64,000 nucleotides of DNA, taken from NCBI GenBank assembly GCA_914767715.1, contig OU612071.1:19154948-19218947 (forward strand), read 5' to 3'. Positions 34,843 through 46,245 of this stretch are shown here, one piece after another (the stretch's first letter is position 1; every line of letters starts with the position of its first letter). This stretch comes from Membranipora membranacea (taxonomy: Eukaryota; Bryozoa; Gymnolaemata; Cheilostomatida; Membraniporidae). Below the pieces are notes generated by a model. It made no database searches. It had not been told where the DNA came from and was given only the letters and a program-made list of their open reading frames with translations. The position numbers and the translations under genes were made by a program.

Positions 34843-35204
34843 TTCCCACCTCTGCTGGTGCGTTTCTCCAGGAATCTGGTCGCGCTTCTAGGGAGTGCTA
34901 AGTTGTTGCAAATTCTTTAATATTAACATATCCTAGAATGGCAAATGGACGTAAATTAGATCAGACCATGAAGAGCGATGTGGAAGGAAAGTCTTGCCTT
35001 CCTGAATGTTTGCTTGCTCATTTTGGTTGTGACAAACTTTCTGAGCAACAGGCTTGCTGTGTTGTTTGTGACCCTGATATCTCATGCAATGTAAAAACCC
35101 AGATTGTACAGTCTTATGATAACTCATTCCCAGACAGTTTTAGTGACTCACTATCAGGAGCATCATTTGGAGATATCAGCTGCTCCAGTTCAGACGGTGA
35201 TTAG
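34843..35204 (+). pseudogene. RecQ-like helicase C-terminal fragment, distinct subtype
   Basis: Around 34843-34905 the frame reads VPTSAGAFLQESGRASREC, which fits RecQ motif VI (Q-x-x-GRA-R). ANGRKLDQTMKSDVEGKSCL, PECLLAHFGC and EQQACCVVCDPDISC follow: D-x-x-M, a CLxxxLLxHF stretch where RecQ has CRR--LL--F, then the CC--C zinc region and a D/S-rich acidic tail to TAG. The sequence differs clearly from the four module H copies, so this is a second RecQ-like subfamily. A frame change lies near 34930. Confidence 0.65.
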
Positions 35205-35272
35205 TATCAAGTGCCCTTACTAAGGATATAAGTTGCCTGTTTTACTAAGAGTTTAGCCGCTTTTCATCAAAC

Positions 35273-36016
35273 ATGGCTCCTGTCGGACAAAATTGTGAAG
35301 CAACAAAGACAGAATCTGTGCTCTGGCATGAAACCATTACCGGAAGCAAGGACTGTTATAGTACTCCAGCCTTTATACAAGCACTCCTGAAGGATCGCGA
35401 TGTAGACGATATCGCATTATTTATGGATAACTGCGGGGATGGGGGGGGGGGGGTGGGGGTGGGGGGTGCAGAATAAAAACTATGCCTTAAACACTGCCCT
35501 GTCCGAGATAATAAATACCAACAAGATATCAGCCAACACAATCACTCTAGAGTACCTCGAAGCAGGACATACTTTCATGAGTGCACAAAGCTGCCACGCT
35601 AGGGTTATAAGGCAGATGAAGAAGAAAGATGCGTGAAAGATGCTGTTGCCACTCCTATGAATCCAGGCTTTGCAGAATTTGCCAGTTATGCTGGAGGGCA
35701 GAGCCAGGCTAAGTTGAGCAAGAAAGGGCGTCCAATGTTGGCAGACATCAGTGTGGCTAAGTTTGAAAGGGGGAGCAAAGCTGATATTCAGTACAAAACT
35801 GATCATGCAGAAACTGAGTATAAAACTTTCGATTCTCTACTGGCAAAACATCAGCTTGGTAGAGGTACTTCATGCCTAACCAACTCCCGTGATTTCCCCG
35901 AGATTAAAAAACAAGGTATCATTGACAACCTCTGCCCACTAATGCCCCAGAGTGGAAGAGAGTTTTGGAAAAAACTAGAAACGGCAGTTGTACCATGCCT
36001 CCAAGACAATCGTTAA
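35273..36016 (+). pseudogene. Second DNC-GQNK transposase-like gene, copy 2
   Basis: MAPVGQNCEATKTESVLWHE, TITGSKDCYSTPAFIQALLK and DDIALFMDNC lead to a G-rich tract (about 35432-35468, runs of 13, 5 and 6 G) that breaks the frame exactly at the DNC-GGQNK core. After it, QNKNYALNTALSEI, TLEYLEAGHTFMSAQSCHAR resumes. A deletion of about 30-40 bp relative to copy 1 removes DVCDFEDF. The third frame then runs cleanly from KDAVATPMNPGFAEF to LETAVVPCLQDNR plus stop. Copies 1 and 2 are close paralogues. Apart from the G tract and the deletion, this copy is nearly open. Confidence 0.75.
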
Positions 36017-36499
36017 ATTGATTGGTGTTACTGTATTATGCTTATTGTTTCCACAAAAATATATATCAGTATTTCATGCACCATATTTCTGAATTTCTCT
36101 TTTGCTTTTGCTTTTTGCTAAGATCATCACTTAATTCAATTGTTACCTTAAATATACAATAAAAAGTCTATGCATTCATGTGTGCCCTTTTTGACTGTGT
36201 GAAGGGTTTCAAAACACAGAGATATGGCTCGTGAGGGACAAATTATCTACACACAATGAGTCATCAGAGATTATGAGTGCTTTCAACAACAGCCAGAGGC
36301 AGACATCAGTATAAGCTAGGAGGAAGCACTAAGGATAGTTGACGGAGCAGCTGCGCTGATGTATGGGCTGCTGATGAAATCAACAAAAAAAAAGGTGCAT
36401 TGTTTTCAGAAGAATCCTTAAAAATACTTATATGAAGACAATAAATTGAATGAATTGCTAAGACTCTTCTTCGAGTGAACATTCACAAGCAATGGCAAT
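36017..36499. other. Junction region, weakly repeated at 49790-50060
   Basis: From about 36175 the text matches 49775 onward (TGACTGTGTGAAGGGTTTC, then ACAAATT-TCTACACACAATG). Possible degraded coding sequence (DYDSFQQ, ADISIS-EEAL-R) precedes module K in both copies. No complete exon is visible. Confidence 0.35.
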
Positions 36500-37355
36500 T
36501 AAACTTATCACAAATCCACTACCACATGTCCCAACCAGATATAAACCTACTCATAGATACAACATAGTAAGACTAAGCAGCACATTACATCAAGAGGACG
36601 TATAATGTGTTTCAACCTTATCCTAGAAGAACTGAAGGGTACTGAACTTAAAAAAAATCACCATAGAAACAGTTTTTACGTGTCGTGTTGAGCATCCCAG
36701 CAATCTTATTTATCGACCCTGCCCGCGACTCCCCACAATCAATATTGGATATTCTCACAAATGGTTTCACCATCCCTGAAAATCTCAAGACTCAAGACTC
36801 GATGCCTAGCATATACAATGTTGTTCGAGCATTCCCTCATGTGTTGTCGCAGCCGACACCAACACTGCACCACCTCATCGGAAAGACTAAAAGCTACTAG
36901 TGATAGTAAACACGGAGCCACACCAACTAGGGACGTATGACCTGGCTCTTGATGATTTAGATTCTCTGTGGCATCTCCCCCCATTGACAAGAAGAGGTCA
37001 CTACCGCCTAGATGCAATGAACAAGAGAGTGTGTACCAAGAACACACCAAAGCATAAAGCTCTGACCTCTGCCATATACACCATGTCCTGTCCACATGGT
37101 AAACAAATTTTGTTGACATACTTGTGAACATAATGTTGTGTTGTTCTAGCAAGGATATATACGAGATGAACTTACAACTCTATCAACCTATTCTCACTGA
37201 TCCATCATTTCTAAGCTAATTTTGTTCATGATTGTTATGGTTCATTTGTTATGATCAGTATTATTATTGTCATTTCAGGTATATGTTATGAATTCGAACT
37301 CATGCAAAATCAGGAGTCAACAAACATACCGTTCAGTTTACAAGGTTTTCCAGAG
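36500..37355 (+). pseudogene. KDZ (Kyakuja-Dileera-Zisupton) transposase fragment (module K), copy 1
   Basis: 36700-36900 reads ILDILTNGFTIPENLKTQDS and YNVVRAFPHVLSQPTP; the next part has LGTYDLALDDLDSLWHLPP and RGHYRLDAMNKRVCTKNT. The exon ends KALTSAIYTMSCPHG at a GT (37099). After an acceptor at 37278 the second exon (37279-37355) gives ICYEFELMQNQES, IPFSLQGFPE and a GTAGG donor. The joined phrase C-x-H-G-I-C-Y-x-F-E-x-M-x-x-x-E-S is typical of KDZ transposases. Two frame changes occur upstream. The downstream catalytic part is absent. Confidence 0.65.
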
Positions 37356-38269
37356 GTAGGAAAGGCCTAATATGATAATTGTACTTTGAATTGTCAAATT
37401 ATTTCCAGTCAAGCTCAAATTAAACTGACATACACTGAGTTTCCATGGGATCGAGCTGGGCAAATTTTGGGGGTTGTTCGATCTATGGGAACGCCTGCCA
37501 GGCGAGCTTGAGCTGGAAAACCCAGCGCGTACAAAATAGTCTGAGCTAAGGGGAGCTGAAAGTCAGGCCGAGCCATGGGACTACTCAGTCCTCAGTGGGG
37601 CGACCTATTAGCCTTAAGCTAAGGGCGCGGAAAAGTAAAATCATTCAGTAAATGTTCATGATGGGAGGTGAACGTGCCCGTAGTTATTCTGGAGAAATCA
37701 TAAGCTTCCTTCACTTTGACAGGGAAACTAACTCTATAAAAGCTATTGACGGAAGGGCTGTTACTAACATTGCTGTATTTAATAGGTTAGCAGGGCTGAC
37801 TAATGAAAGACATAGTGCTGATAAGACGGCAGAACAGTGGAGAACAAAGTGGAAACATATGTTGAAATATATCTGGATACAATAGAAGCTAGGAAATCTG
37901 GTAAGTCAGTGTCCATCACTACTGTAGACAGTTCAACAGCAGGTTTTCCTTTTGGATTGTAGACAAAAATTGAAGCTGGTATAAATCTCAAGTTGTAAGT
38001 AGGTAGGTCTTTTTATATTCTCCTTTCACTCTCTGAGTCTGTGAGTTGACTAGAAATTTAGAAAATCAGACCTACTGCTGCTCTTTTTATAGGACATTCT
38101 GCAAGTACATCGGTGTACTATATTGAGATGAAGGAAACCATGGGTCATCGCCCCTGTGCTAACTCAGAGAATGATGGTGAGCTTATTTTATGTAAAGTGA
38201 CACAGTCTTGGTCTAGGCCGGCCTCAAAACGTACATGGAAACTCAGTGATAATCACAATTCACAGTGAA
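37356..38269. other. No gene supported
   Basis: A short open frame at 37652-37885 (VNVRSYSGEIISFLHFDRET-like, IKAIDGRAVTNIAVFNRLAG) looks protein-like, but I cannot assign it and it has no repeat partner in the window. Confidence 0.3.
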
Positions 38270-38600
38270 TCAGCTTAATTATAGGTAGCTATGAGGGTTC
38301 GGTGGCGGGTAAAAACAAACAGAAGAGAACCGCTTCATTTTGGCTAGCTTAAACAAAAATTTTTAAAAAAGGTGTCAGAACCACGCCATGAGTAAGCTAA
38401 TAACCTGAAGAAAAATGAAGTCAATCATGTACATCAATTTGAAAACTGTTCTGAAAAAAAGCAAAAACTGAACAGTTGCGGGACAGCGACCTCTCCGTGG
38501 TCAATAGTCCTTAAGCAGTGTTTTATTATTTGCGTGGAAGTGAGCCATTTCAAAAGTGAATGCCAAGTGTTTATGGAAAATACAACCTGTGAAACCTGAC
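38270..38600 (+). pseudogene. Gag-like CCHC zinc-knuckle fragment (module G), copy 1
   Basis: KVNHVHQFENCSEKKQKLNS, RATSPWSIVLKQ, then a CCHC box: C-Y-Y in one frame and C-V-E-V-S-H-F-K-S-E-C in the next, consistent with C-x2-C-x4-H-x4-C after a one-base frame change. Copies are at 42770, 45208, 48240 and 51000. It is probably a retroelement Gag. Confidence 0.5.
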
Positions 38601-39344
38601 ATGAGCATCACTAGCCAGTCATCATCTTCTACAGAGGCTTTGTGGCGCAAAAGTTTCCTGTTTTACAGCACGTTGTAAGGTTAACAGGGTGCATATCTTT
38701 CTCACAAAATGTAAAAAAAGCATATACTCCCAGTATCAGTCCCAAATTCAATCATCGATGAGATAGAATGTGCTGATGAGGTGACGTGAGTATTCCCAAT
38801 ATGCAGCACTGGATGGATCAGGGAGAGACGATACAACCTATTCATCAGTATGTAACAATCGTAGACTAGGTGTGTAAAAACAATTGTGTTTTGGTTAGTG
38901 ATCTCCTCATTTTCAGTAATGAACAACAGCACTACTAATAATTCCACATCATTCACAAAGCTGACCACAACAGTGGATGAGAAAATCCCTCATATATTTA
39001 TGTTTTTCCCCCGGAATTTCAATGTTATCTCCTGCACATACGCTCATTTGACTGTCAACCCAGGACAAAAGTTTGATGATATTAACGCTTGTTACTCCTG
39101 AACACTCTGCCTCAGCCAAAACAGCAAATACTAGCAGACTATGGAGAGAGAAGGACGGCAGAATAAAGATTGTCTTTTGCTCCAGAAGCCTCTCCATGGG
39201 TATGAACTTGGCATAAAAAGAATATGTTGTGCATTAGGGAGAGAGATTAGCAGAATGTAGAGGTGTAAGTGTGAGGGACTCTGAAGAAGCAGAAGAGACT
39301 GGCGACCTGAGGGCGGCCATTGATCACATGAGAGGAAGCCGGCC

Positions 39345-39742
39345 CATACGGGTTTTCATTGACAGCAGGAGCCTTCTTCAAAGAAACCGGTCGAGCTGGA
39401 TGTAAGAAGAACTTGTGTCACTCGATCATCCTGAAGTATCCCTGCATGTTATGTGGAGCTAAACCAGATCAAGCAATGATAGACTATGTCCAGTCAGATG
39501 GTTGTTTACGCGATATTATATTATCTAAATCTTATACTACCAAACCTGAAAATCAGCTCAACAGATATATGTCATGCCATCCTGACATCTTTGTAGCATC
39601 CGGGTCGGCTTCTCCATTCACAAAGAATTCAATTCTCCTCTCTGTTAGAAGAAATCTTTTGATGTTTATAAGTTGCCAGCTGGTGTATCAAGCACAGTGG
39701 TACATTGTGAGAGCAACCAGCTTGGTGCAACTGCTATTTTGA
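39345..39742 (+). pseudogene. RecQ-like helicase C-terminal fragment (module H), copy 2
   Basis: GFSLTAGAFFKETGRAGCKK is helicase motif VI (Q changed to K). CHSIILKYPCMLCGAKPDQA, MIDYVQSDGCLRDIILSK, NQLNRYMSCHPDI follow in the same frame, the cleanest run of motif VI into the zinc region among the copies. The tail (SPFTKNSILLSVRRNLL) is shared with the copy at 49.3 kb and differs from the acidic tail of copies 1 and 3. Confidence 0.65.
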
Positions 39743-40066
39743 GACTGTAATCAGTTAGCATTGATAACTATTATTTTTGCTAATTTGTTTCCTTGACTAA
39801 AATGTGTGTTGGATTTAGGAATCAGGAAAAAAGTGCTTAGCGTTGGTTCATGCTAAGACACATCATGATGTTTCATGCTGCCAGCTGAGAGCGTCATGCC
39901 AGGACTATTGTAAATAGTGTAGTTGCAGTTGTGTTCTCTTTGTTTAATTAGAGTTGTCTGCCTACTTTTTCCCGTCATGCATTTTGTTCTTGTGTTCTTT
40001 GTTCCTCTCATGGTTGAGTAACACATGCAATAATATTCTCTCTGAGATCAAGTCAGTTAAACAACA

Positions 40067-40080
40067 GGTTATGGGCCCAG
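40067..40080 (+). other. Candidate primer-binding site of the Copia element
   Basis: Complementary to the initiator tRNA-Met stretch around its CAU anticodon (half-tRNA priming, as known for Copia), located 26 bp before the gag ATG. Confidence 0.65.
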
Positions 40081-41713
40081 GTTACTCTGCATAACATACT
40101 GAAAGATGGGTGATAAGTGGGAGCTTACTAAGCTCCAGCCTGACAATACTACCTGAAAGCAAAATATCTGTTCGTCTTTGTGGACAATACTGTAACTGCT
40201 CCTGCTAATGCAGCCTCTGCATAGGATAGTGCTATAGCAGTGCTATAGAGTCATATAGTATTAGCGGTGCGTGATGAGCTCTAATACCTGATAACAGAAT
40301 GTGAGACCGCTAAAGCAGCATGGAACAAATTGCAAGCTCTTTTCGAGCGTGACAGCCTGGCTAACCGTTTGTTTCTCGTAAAGAAATACTTCCGAACTGT
40401 CAAGGATGGGAATGAATCGACCGAAAGTCATCTGAAGCATATGATAGAGATAACGAACAAACTAGCAGCTATAAAAGCTCCAAAATATATTCTCCTAACC
40501 AGAGGACGTGCCATATTTTTTATTGAAATGGCTGGTATGATGATAATGTCGTGGGATAGCTGATACTAAATTGTCCTGTTGGTTGTTACAGTGGCAGCAA
40601 AATGAATAAAATTTTCTGACTAAATAATTGCATGTGTATAGCAGAACCCTTTTAACAACCATCTATGTAAATTGTAGGATGTAGAACCAGAGTAAGCCAT
40701 AGCAGCGAAAATTAGGCTTAGGACAGTCAAGGTATTTACTGACGCTAAGCTTGCCCCCACTCTTAGCCTATGTGTTACAGGCAAAATTGGATATATAGTA
40801 CAAAAATTAGCTGTGCAATATTAGCTGACGTTGTAAAGGTGTCAGGGAGAAAATAAAAAAAAAGTTTTTCGGCTAAAAAGGTCGATGCCTGAATAAGGAT
40901 TAACCGCCGACTAGGGTCAAGTGCATTCATATATTTGTATATGCAGTTATTCAGTCACGATGGCATCACAAACCATCTAAATCATCTGATGAGATCTTAT
41001 AAATGTTTTTCACAACTATTGTCCAATATGAGGTAGAGATCAGCTCTGATTTTAGACCCCAGCTGACAGAAATCTCAGTCTAACCAAAGCTACTGACGCC
41101 GAACATGATAAGGTAAAAGACTATCCCTACCGCCGACTAGTAGGAGGTCTTATCTACCTCAACGCTACAAGACCCGACATAAGTTGGGTAACCTCCAAAC
41201 GATCACAGTTTCTCGACAAACCTGGCCCTCCACACATAACCGCCGCCAAACGAGTTCTCAGATATCTCAAGGGAACACTTAATCATTCTCTCATGTTCGT
41301 AGATCAACAACAGGATACATATTCACACTCGCTAAAGGTGCTGGTACACCAATCCGTTAGAAATCCCGTAAGCAAACCCCAGGTAGCACTATCCTCAACT
41401 GAAGCTGAGTACATGGCACTGTCTGATGCGACTAAGGAGAAGATCATCTATCTCCGATCGTTCTGTGAATCCCTCGACATGATACAACCAACAACCAACA
41501 ACAAACGTCATATATAATGACAATCAGAGCGCATTCTTCCTTAGTAAAGGCAATCCCGTCTCGCACAATCGAACCAAACATATCGACATACGCCACCACT
41601 TTATACGTGAGCAGAAACACATCGCATTTCAATACATAAACACTGTAAAGAATCCCGCAGACTGTCTAACAAAACCGTCGATATGTCCGTTGGTCCGTAT
41701 AGGATTCATAATT

Positions 41714-42309
41714 GAGGGGGGGGTGTTAAGATGTAAATAGTAGCAACCACAAATCCTGTCATAGGACTTTAGAGTTATCTCCCCGTTAACAGTAGTAGGA
41801 CAACTCTTATTAGCCTGTGCCTCAACTTAGTTTAGTTTATACTCTATAACATTTTTATATTCTTACAAATAGTAGGAAACCTTGACATGATACATACAAG
41901 TAGATAAGATTTATAGTCTTTGTTTAAACTCCATTATTGTCTTATACTTCCTTCTGGTTCTGGCTTCTGAGATGATAACATTAAATACTTGTTCCTCCAA
42001 TTATATTTCCTGATTATTGCACTATACACCTGATATGGCACACTCCCAATCAACAGTCATGTTCCACCAATTTAGCACAGCCGTTTTATAGAGCCAATCA
42101 GGTTATTAATAACTTTACTTTTTGGTGAATCTGAACTGTTAAAATCTTTGATGTGAAATAATGTAAGTCTCAACTTTATTTGATGTTATACCTGCTAATT
42201 TTATACTTTTGGAAACACATATTTACCAACTTGTTGTTCAAACTTTGTAGTTTTCACGGTGTCTGCATGACATCAGTCGAGACTTACGGCTCAATAAATT
42301 ATCTCAACA
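41714..42309 (+). repeat. Polypurine tract and probable 3' LTR of the Copia element
   Basis: A run of G preceded by GA ends at 41723. TGTTAAG starts the LTR. The right end is probably near CTCAACA (about 42309), shortly before module K text resumes. Only patchy similarity (TGTAAATAGT, TTAGAGTT-TCT) is seen to the sequence before the primer-binding site, so the two LTRs are not both intact. Confidence 0.55.
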
Positions 42310-42339
42310 ACTTAACCACGGTTGCCGCTACAGTCACTA

Positions 42340-42676
42340 CCGCCTAGATGCAAAGAACAAGAAAGGGTGTACGAAGAATGCACCAAAACACAAAACTCTG
42401 ACCTCTGGCATATTCACCATGTCATGTCCACATGGTAAATAGATTTATTTTACAAGTATATAATAAACAAATATACATTATGAACTTGCAACTCTATCAA
42501 CCTATCCTCGCTGATCGCTAAGTTCTAAGTTTGGAAATTTTGTTCATAATCTTTGTGGTTCATTAGTTAATATCACTATTATTATTATTGTCATTTCAGG
42601 TACATGTTATGGAATCGAACTCTTGCAAAATCAGGAGTCACCAAACATACCGTTCAGTGTACAAGGTTTTCCAGTG
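42340..42676 (+). pseudogene. KDZ transposase fragment (module K), copy 2
   Basis: HYRLDAKNKKGCTKNAPKHK, LTSGIFTMSCPHG with a GT donor at 42435, acceptor at 42599, then TCYGIELLQNQESPNIPFSV and QGFPV to a GTAAGA donor. Splice sites are the same as in copies 1 and 3. Its upstream part is cut off by the Copia insertion. Confidence 0.65.
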
Positions 42677-42769
42677 GTAAGAAAGGCCTAATAAGATATT
42701 ATGTACTTTGAATTGTCAAATTATTTCCAGTCAAGCTCAATTTAAACAGACATAATCACATTTCACAAT

Positions 42770-43075
42770 GAATGAGCTTAATTATAGGTAGCTACGAGGG
42801 TTCGGTGACAGTTGAAAACAAACGTTGTGGCTAGCTAAAACAAAAAAATTCAAAAAAAAACTTGTCAGAACCACGCCATGTGTAAGCTCATAACCTGAAG
42901 AAAAATAAAGTCAATCATGTACATCAATTTGAAAACTGTTCTGAAAAAAGCGAAAACTGAACAGTCACGCTCTCCGTGGTCAACAGTCCTCAAGCCGAGC
43001 GTTAGATTTGGCTGGAAGCGAGCCCTTTCAAAAGTGAAACAAGTTTTTATGGAAAGTACAGCCCGTGAAACCTGA
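42770..43075 (+). pseudogene. Gag-like fragment (module G), copy 2
   Basis: Carries VNHVHQFENCSEK-like text; the zinc-knuckle half is degraded by deletions. Same position relative to modules K and H as in copy 1. Confidence 0.45.
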
Positions 43076-43924
43076 CCAAAAGTATATTTATCCTCTACAG
43101 AGGCATCATGGCTCAAAATTTTCCTGTTTTACAGCAGGGTGTAATGTTACCGGGGTGCATCTCTTAGAATATTTTTTTCACAAAATATAAGAAAAGCATA
43201 TGTTCTCAGTACCAGTTACAAATTCAATCATCGATGGGATAGAATGTGCTGATTAGGTGACTGAGTATTTCCGATATGCGACACTAGATGAATGTGGGAT
43301 AGACTATACAAACTATTCATCAGTATGTAATGATCGTGGACTAGGTATGTCAAAAACAATTGTTGTGTTTTGAACTAGAGGGTAAGTGATCTCCCCATTT
43401 TCAGAATTGAAATGTAGCAGTACTAATAATTCTACATCATTCACAAAACTGATCACAACTTTGGATCAGAGACTGCCTCATATATAGATATTTTTTCCGG
43501 AATTTCAACGTACTCTCCCACACAGACAACAAATGTACACATATTTAACAGTTTAGTATGGACGACAATTTGGTGATATTAACTGGTGTATGGGGATGTT
43601 CAACCTGAATACCCTACATCAGTAGAAACAGCGAATACTAGCAGACCTTGGAGAGGAGGATGGCAGAATAAAGAATGTGTTTTGCTCCAGTAGCCTTTCC
43701 TTGGATATGAACTAGGCACAACTAGAATATGTTGTGCATTACGGAGAGTGAATAGCAGAATGTAGAGAGAAAAGTGAATGACCAAAAAAGATAAGACTAT
43801 GAGAAGGAAATGGAGCTAAGAGGAGGCAAGGAAGAGAGAAAAAGTGTGAGTGACCCTGAAGAAGCAGAAGGGACCGGCGACCTGAGGGCGGCCATTGATC
43901 ACATGAGGGGAAACAGGCCCATAT

Positions 43925-44263
43925 GGGTCTTCATTGACAGCAGAAGCCTTCTTCAAAGAAACTGGTCGAGCCGGGAGTGAGGTGCACATTTGTTGTCACT
44001 CGATTTTTCTGATGTATTCCTGCACGTTGTGAGGAGCAAAACCAGATAAAGTAATGAAAGACTATGTCAAGACAGACAGTTGTTTACGCAATAATTGTTT
44101 AAGTAAATTTAACGCTACCAAACCTGAAAATCAACTCCACTGCTGTATGAGGTGCCATCCTGACACTCCTTGCGAGATTTTGACATTCATACATGATTCC
44201 TTTGATACATCATTCACTGAAACATTCAGTGAAAGCGACTCTGTTGCCTCAGTCAAGCTCTAG
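43925..44263 (+). pseudogene. RecQ-like helicase C-terminal fragment (module H), copy 3
   Basis: One frame runs from GSSLTAEAFFKETGRAGSEV through CCHSIFLMYSCTL, a single TGA where other copies have Cys, then GAKPDKVMKDYVKTDSCLRN, PENQLHCCMRCHPDTP and an S/D/E-rich tail to TAG at 44261-44263. This copy would be open across motif VI and the cysteine region but for one nonsense base. The arginine after GRAG is replaced by S. Confidence 0.7.
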
Positions 44264-45030
44264 TATAGTGGCATTTCAGTGGGGGGATGAGCCTAGCAAG
44301 GTTAGACATGTAGGGCATTATGGGCCATCATTAACAGGAGAAGCTGGTCTGGTGATGTTAAACTAGGGGATGGAGATTTGTATGTGATGTAATGAAAGAT
44401 TTACATGACAACAACGTAAGTTTGGGATGTGACAGGCTTACACATTAAGTTTTATATATGCTAAGTGGGTTAAAATAATGATTTTACAGCTTACAAATTA
44501 CAGAAATTGCACATTTTGTGTCTGTTCCCTTTGTGAAAATCATAAGATTTCAATGTTTATCATAAGAAGTATTTCATGCTAACAATGACAAACCTGCTCA
44601 TGCCTGGATCCATTTTTATTTATGTATTGACAGGAGTAAATGTTACTGGTGGTTTTCAATAAGTTTTTTTTCTGACAGCAGACTGCAAATGTCTCTTCTA
44701 ACTTGTTGAGTTAAGTTGAGTGTTTACTTGGTTCTACGGCTGCGTAACAAATTGGTTAAGGAGATGTGACAATTCAATCCCTTAGCAATGAGCATAAAAA
44801 CTAACATTCATTTTACCCCTTAGACATTATGTGTGTGAAATGGAGGGGTCTAGAGTAGGTCATACCCCTAGTTAGTCCATCCTGAAACAAAACCATCCGA
44901 TATTATTTTTTGTTAAGAGTATATCAAACTCAAAACTCATTTAAATCATTTTGGGTTTGCAAACTCATTTACCTTCAGATCTTTCCTGACTACTGAATCT
45001 TATATTTATCTTGTTCATATTATATGACAG

Positions 45031-45495
45031 GGTGCTAGACTTCACCCAGGATGATGTGGACATCAGAGCGCTCATTGCGGTGAACAGCCACAGGAAACTG
45101 TACACCGTAATTGCGTTCCGAAGGAGTGGAAAGGGTTGGTAGACATAATTGACTTTAGCAATTGATCTTATAGGTTTGATTGATTGTGTTAATCAATTGA
45201 TTGCTTTAAAAAAGTGTCAGAGCGCCATGAGCAAGCTTATAACCCTAAGAAAAATAAAGCCGATCATAAACATCAATTTAAAAAATGTTCTGAAAAAACA
45301 CAAACTGAAAGGTTGTGAGAAACGATGTTCAATAAGTGTTACATTTCGTGTGGAAGCGAGCCCTTTTAAACGTGAATGCCGGGTGAATGCAGGGTGCTAG
45401 ACTTCACCCAGGATGATGTGCCCACCGGAGTGCTCAATGCGGTGAACAGCCACAGGAAGCTGTACACCGTAATTGCGTTCCGAAGAAGTGAAAAG
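45031..45495 (+). pseudogene. Module V exon duplicated around a module G piece (copies 2 and 3)
   Basis: Exon 45031-45133 (VLDFTQDDVDTRALIAVNSH...) and exon 45393-45495 (VLDFTQDDVPTGVLNAVNSH...) are near-identical and both end in FRRSEK/GK before GG/GT. Between them lies 45208-45380, the Gag-like module G (ending SPFKRECRVNAG), fused straight into the second acceptor. The duplication therefore seems to have used module G sequence. Confidence 0.5.
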
Positions 45496-45711
45496 GTTTG
45501 GTAGACATTATTGACTTTACCAATTGATCTTATAGGTTTGATTGATTGTGCAACCAGCTAGCAGATAGGATGAAGTTAATATAAGCATCGGGAATATTTA
45601 GAACTCTAATGTTGCAAGTGTCCCGATAAATTCCATTTCACATTGTATGACATCTAACTGATTTCAATGTGATTATATGCACATAATTAGAGCAACGTAT
45701 TTTGAAAGGTG

Positions 45712-46036
45712 AGACCTCTGGAATGCCCAATGAAGGGCGCGGAAGTAACGGCCTTCCTCTCAATAGAGCAAAATGCTGTTCATTGGCTCAGTGTGCTGTG
45801 CTTTGGCTCAGTGAGAGCAGAAAATAATGAGTAACAGTCACAATCCATAATAATAACTAGATTTTATGGCAGCGTGTCAAACCCGCAAAAAGTCTCATCA
45901 GAGAAAACATATATTTACTTGACTGCTAGTGACAAACAGCTGTAGTAATAATCAGGAAAGGTTTGGCAGAGATGTGGAAGCTGGTGGAGCGGGGGAGGTT
46001 GGGCATACAAGAGATCGTATGCCAGGGAAAGCCCCA
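45712..46036 (+). pseudogene. Unknown duplicated exon block, copy 2
   Basis: Partner of 31770-31935: ETSGMPNEGRGSNGLP in one frame, VKPLECPMKGAEVTAF-like in another, then about 140 extra bases, and a closing GIQEIVCQGKP before GTGAGTGC. Confidence 0.35.
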
Positions 46037-46090
46037 GTGAGTGCTAACATAAAATACCTTAGTCTAAGTACAAACATACACTAAGTTGTA

Positions 46091-46118
46091 CCAAGGAGTT
46101 AGATTCTCTAACTCCTTT
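46091..46118. repeat. Palindrome, MITE-end family, copy 2
   Basis: CCAAGGAGTTAGATTCTCTA followed by ACTCCTTTG. Same position within the duplicated block as the palindrome at 31984, so the copy predates the duplication. Confidence 0.65.
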
Positions 46119-46245
46119 GACTTGCCTGCAAACTGAGAGCAAATGGGCGCAGATATTGCAGCCTAGCCCCTAAGGCGAGTAGTATTTCGCCGCCCATGCT
46201 TCGGGATGTGGCGTGTGATATGACATCGGATTTTAGTCTTGTTTG
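46119..46245 (+). repeat. tRNA-derived SINE, 3' fragment, copy 2
   Basis: GCCTGCAAACTGAGAG, GCGCAGATATTGCAGCCT, GTAGTATTTCGCCGCCCA, CTTCGGGATGTGGCGTGTGA match the 3' two-thirds of the SINEs at 4880 and 63701. The tRNA-like head is missing. Confidence 0.7.

Larger units (their letters stand above)
39885..42309 (+). mobile_element. Ty1/Copia retrotransposon, internally deleted
   Basis: A candidate primer-binding site, GGTTATGGGCCCAG (40067-40080), is complementary to the anticodon region of initiator tRNA-Met, a known Copia primer type. The sequence before it ends in CA, like an LTR. MGDKWELTKLQPDNT starts gag at 40106; AKAAWNKLQALFERDSLANR and HLKHMIEITNKLAAIKAP (to about 40500) match UBN2-type Copia gag. 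RT and RNase H survive from about 41100: YRRLVGGLIYLNATRPDIS, AAKRVLRYLKGTL, VALSSTEAEYMALSDATKE, then in the next frame YNDNQSAFFLSKGNPVSHNR and HIDIRHHFIREQ. The purine tract GAGGGGGGGGG (to 41723) leads into TGTTAAGATG at 41724, a likely 3' LTR start. Protease, integrase and most RT are missing. The insertion splits a module K copy, which resumes at about 42340. Confidence 0.8.

Noticed and set aside
39290-39375. Conserved reading GTGDLRAAIDHMRG-RPIWVF in all module H copies as a separate protein
   Set aside because: The same DNA just downstream gives the RecQ motif VI reading in another frame. With near-identical copies any frame looks conserved, so this one is not supported on its own.
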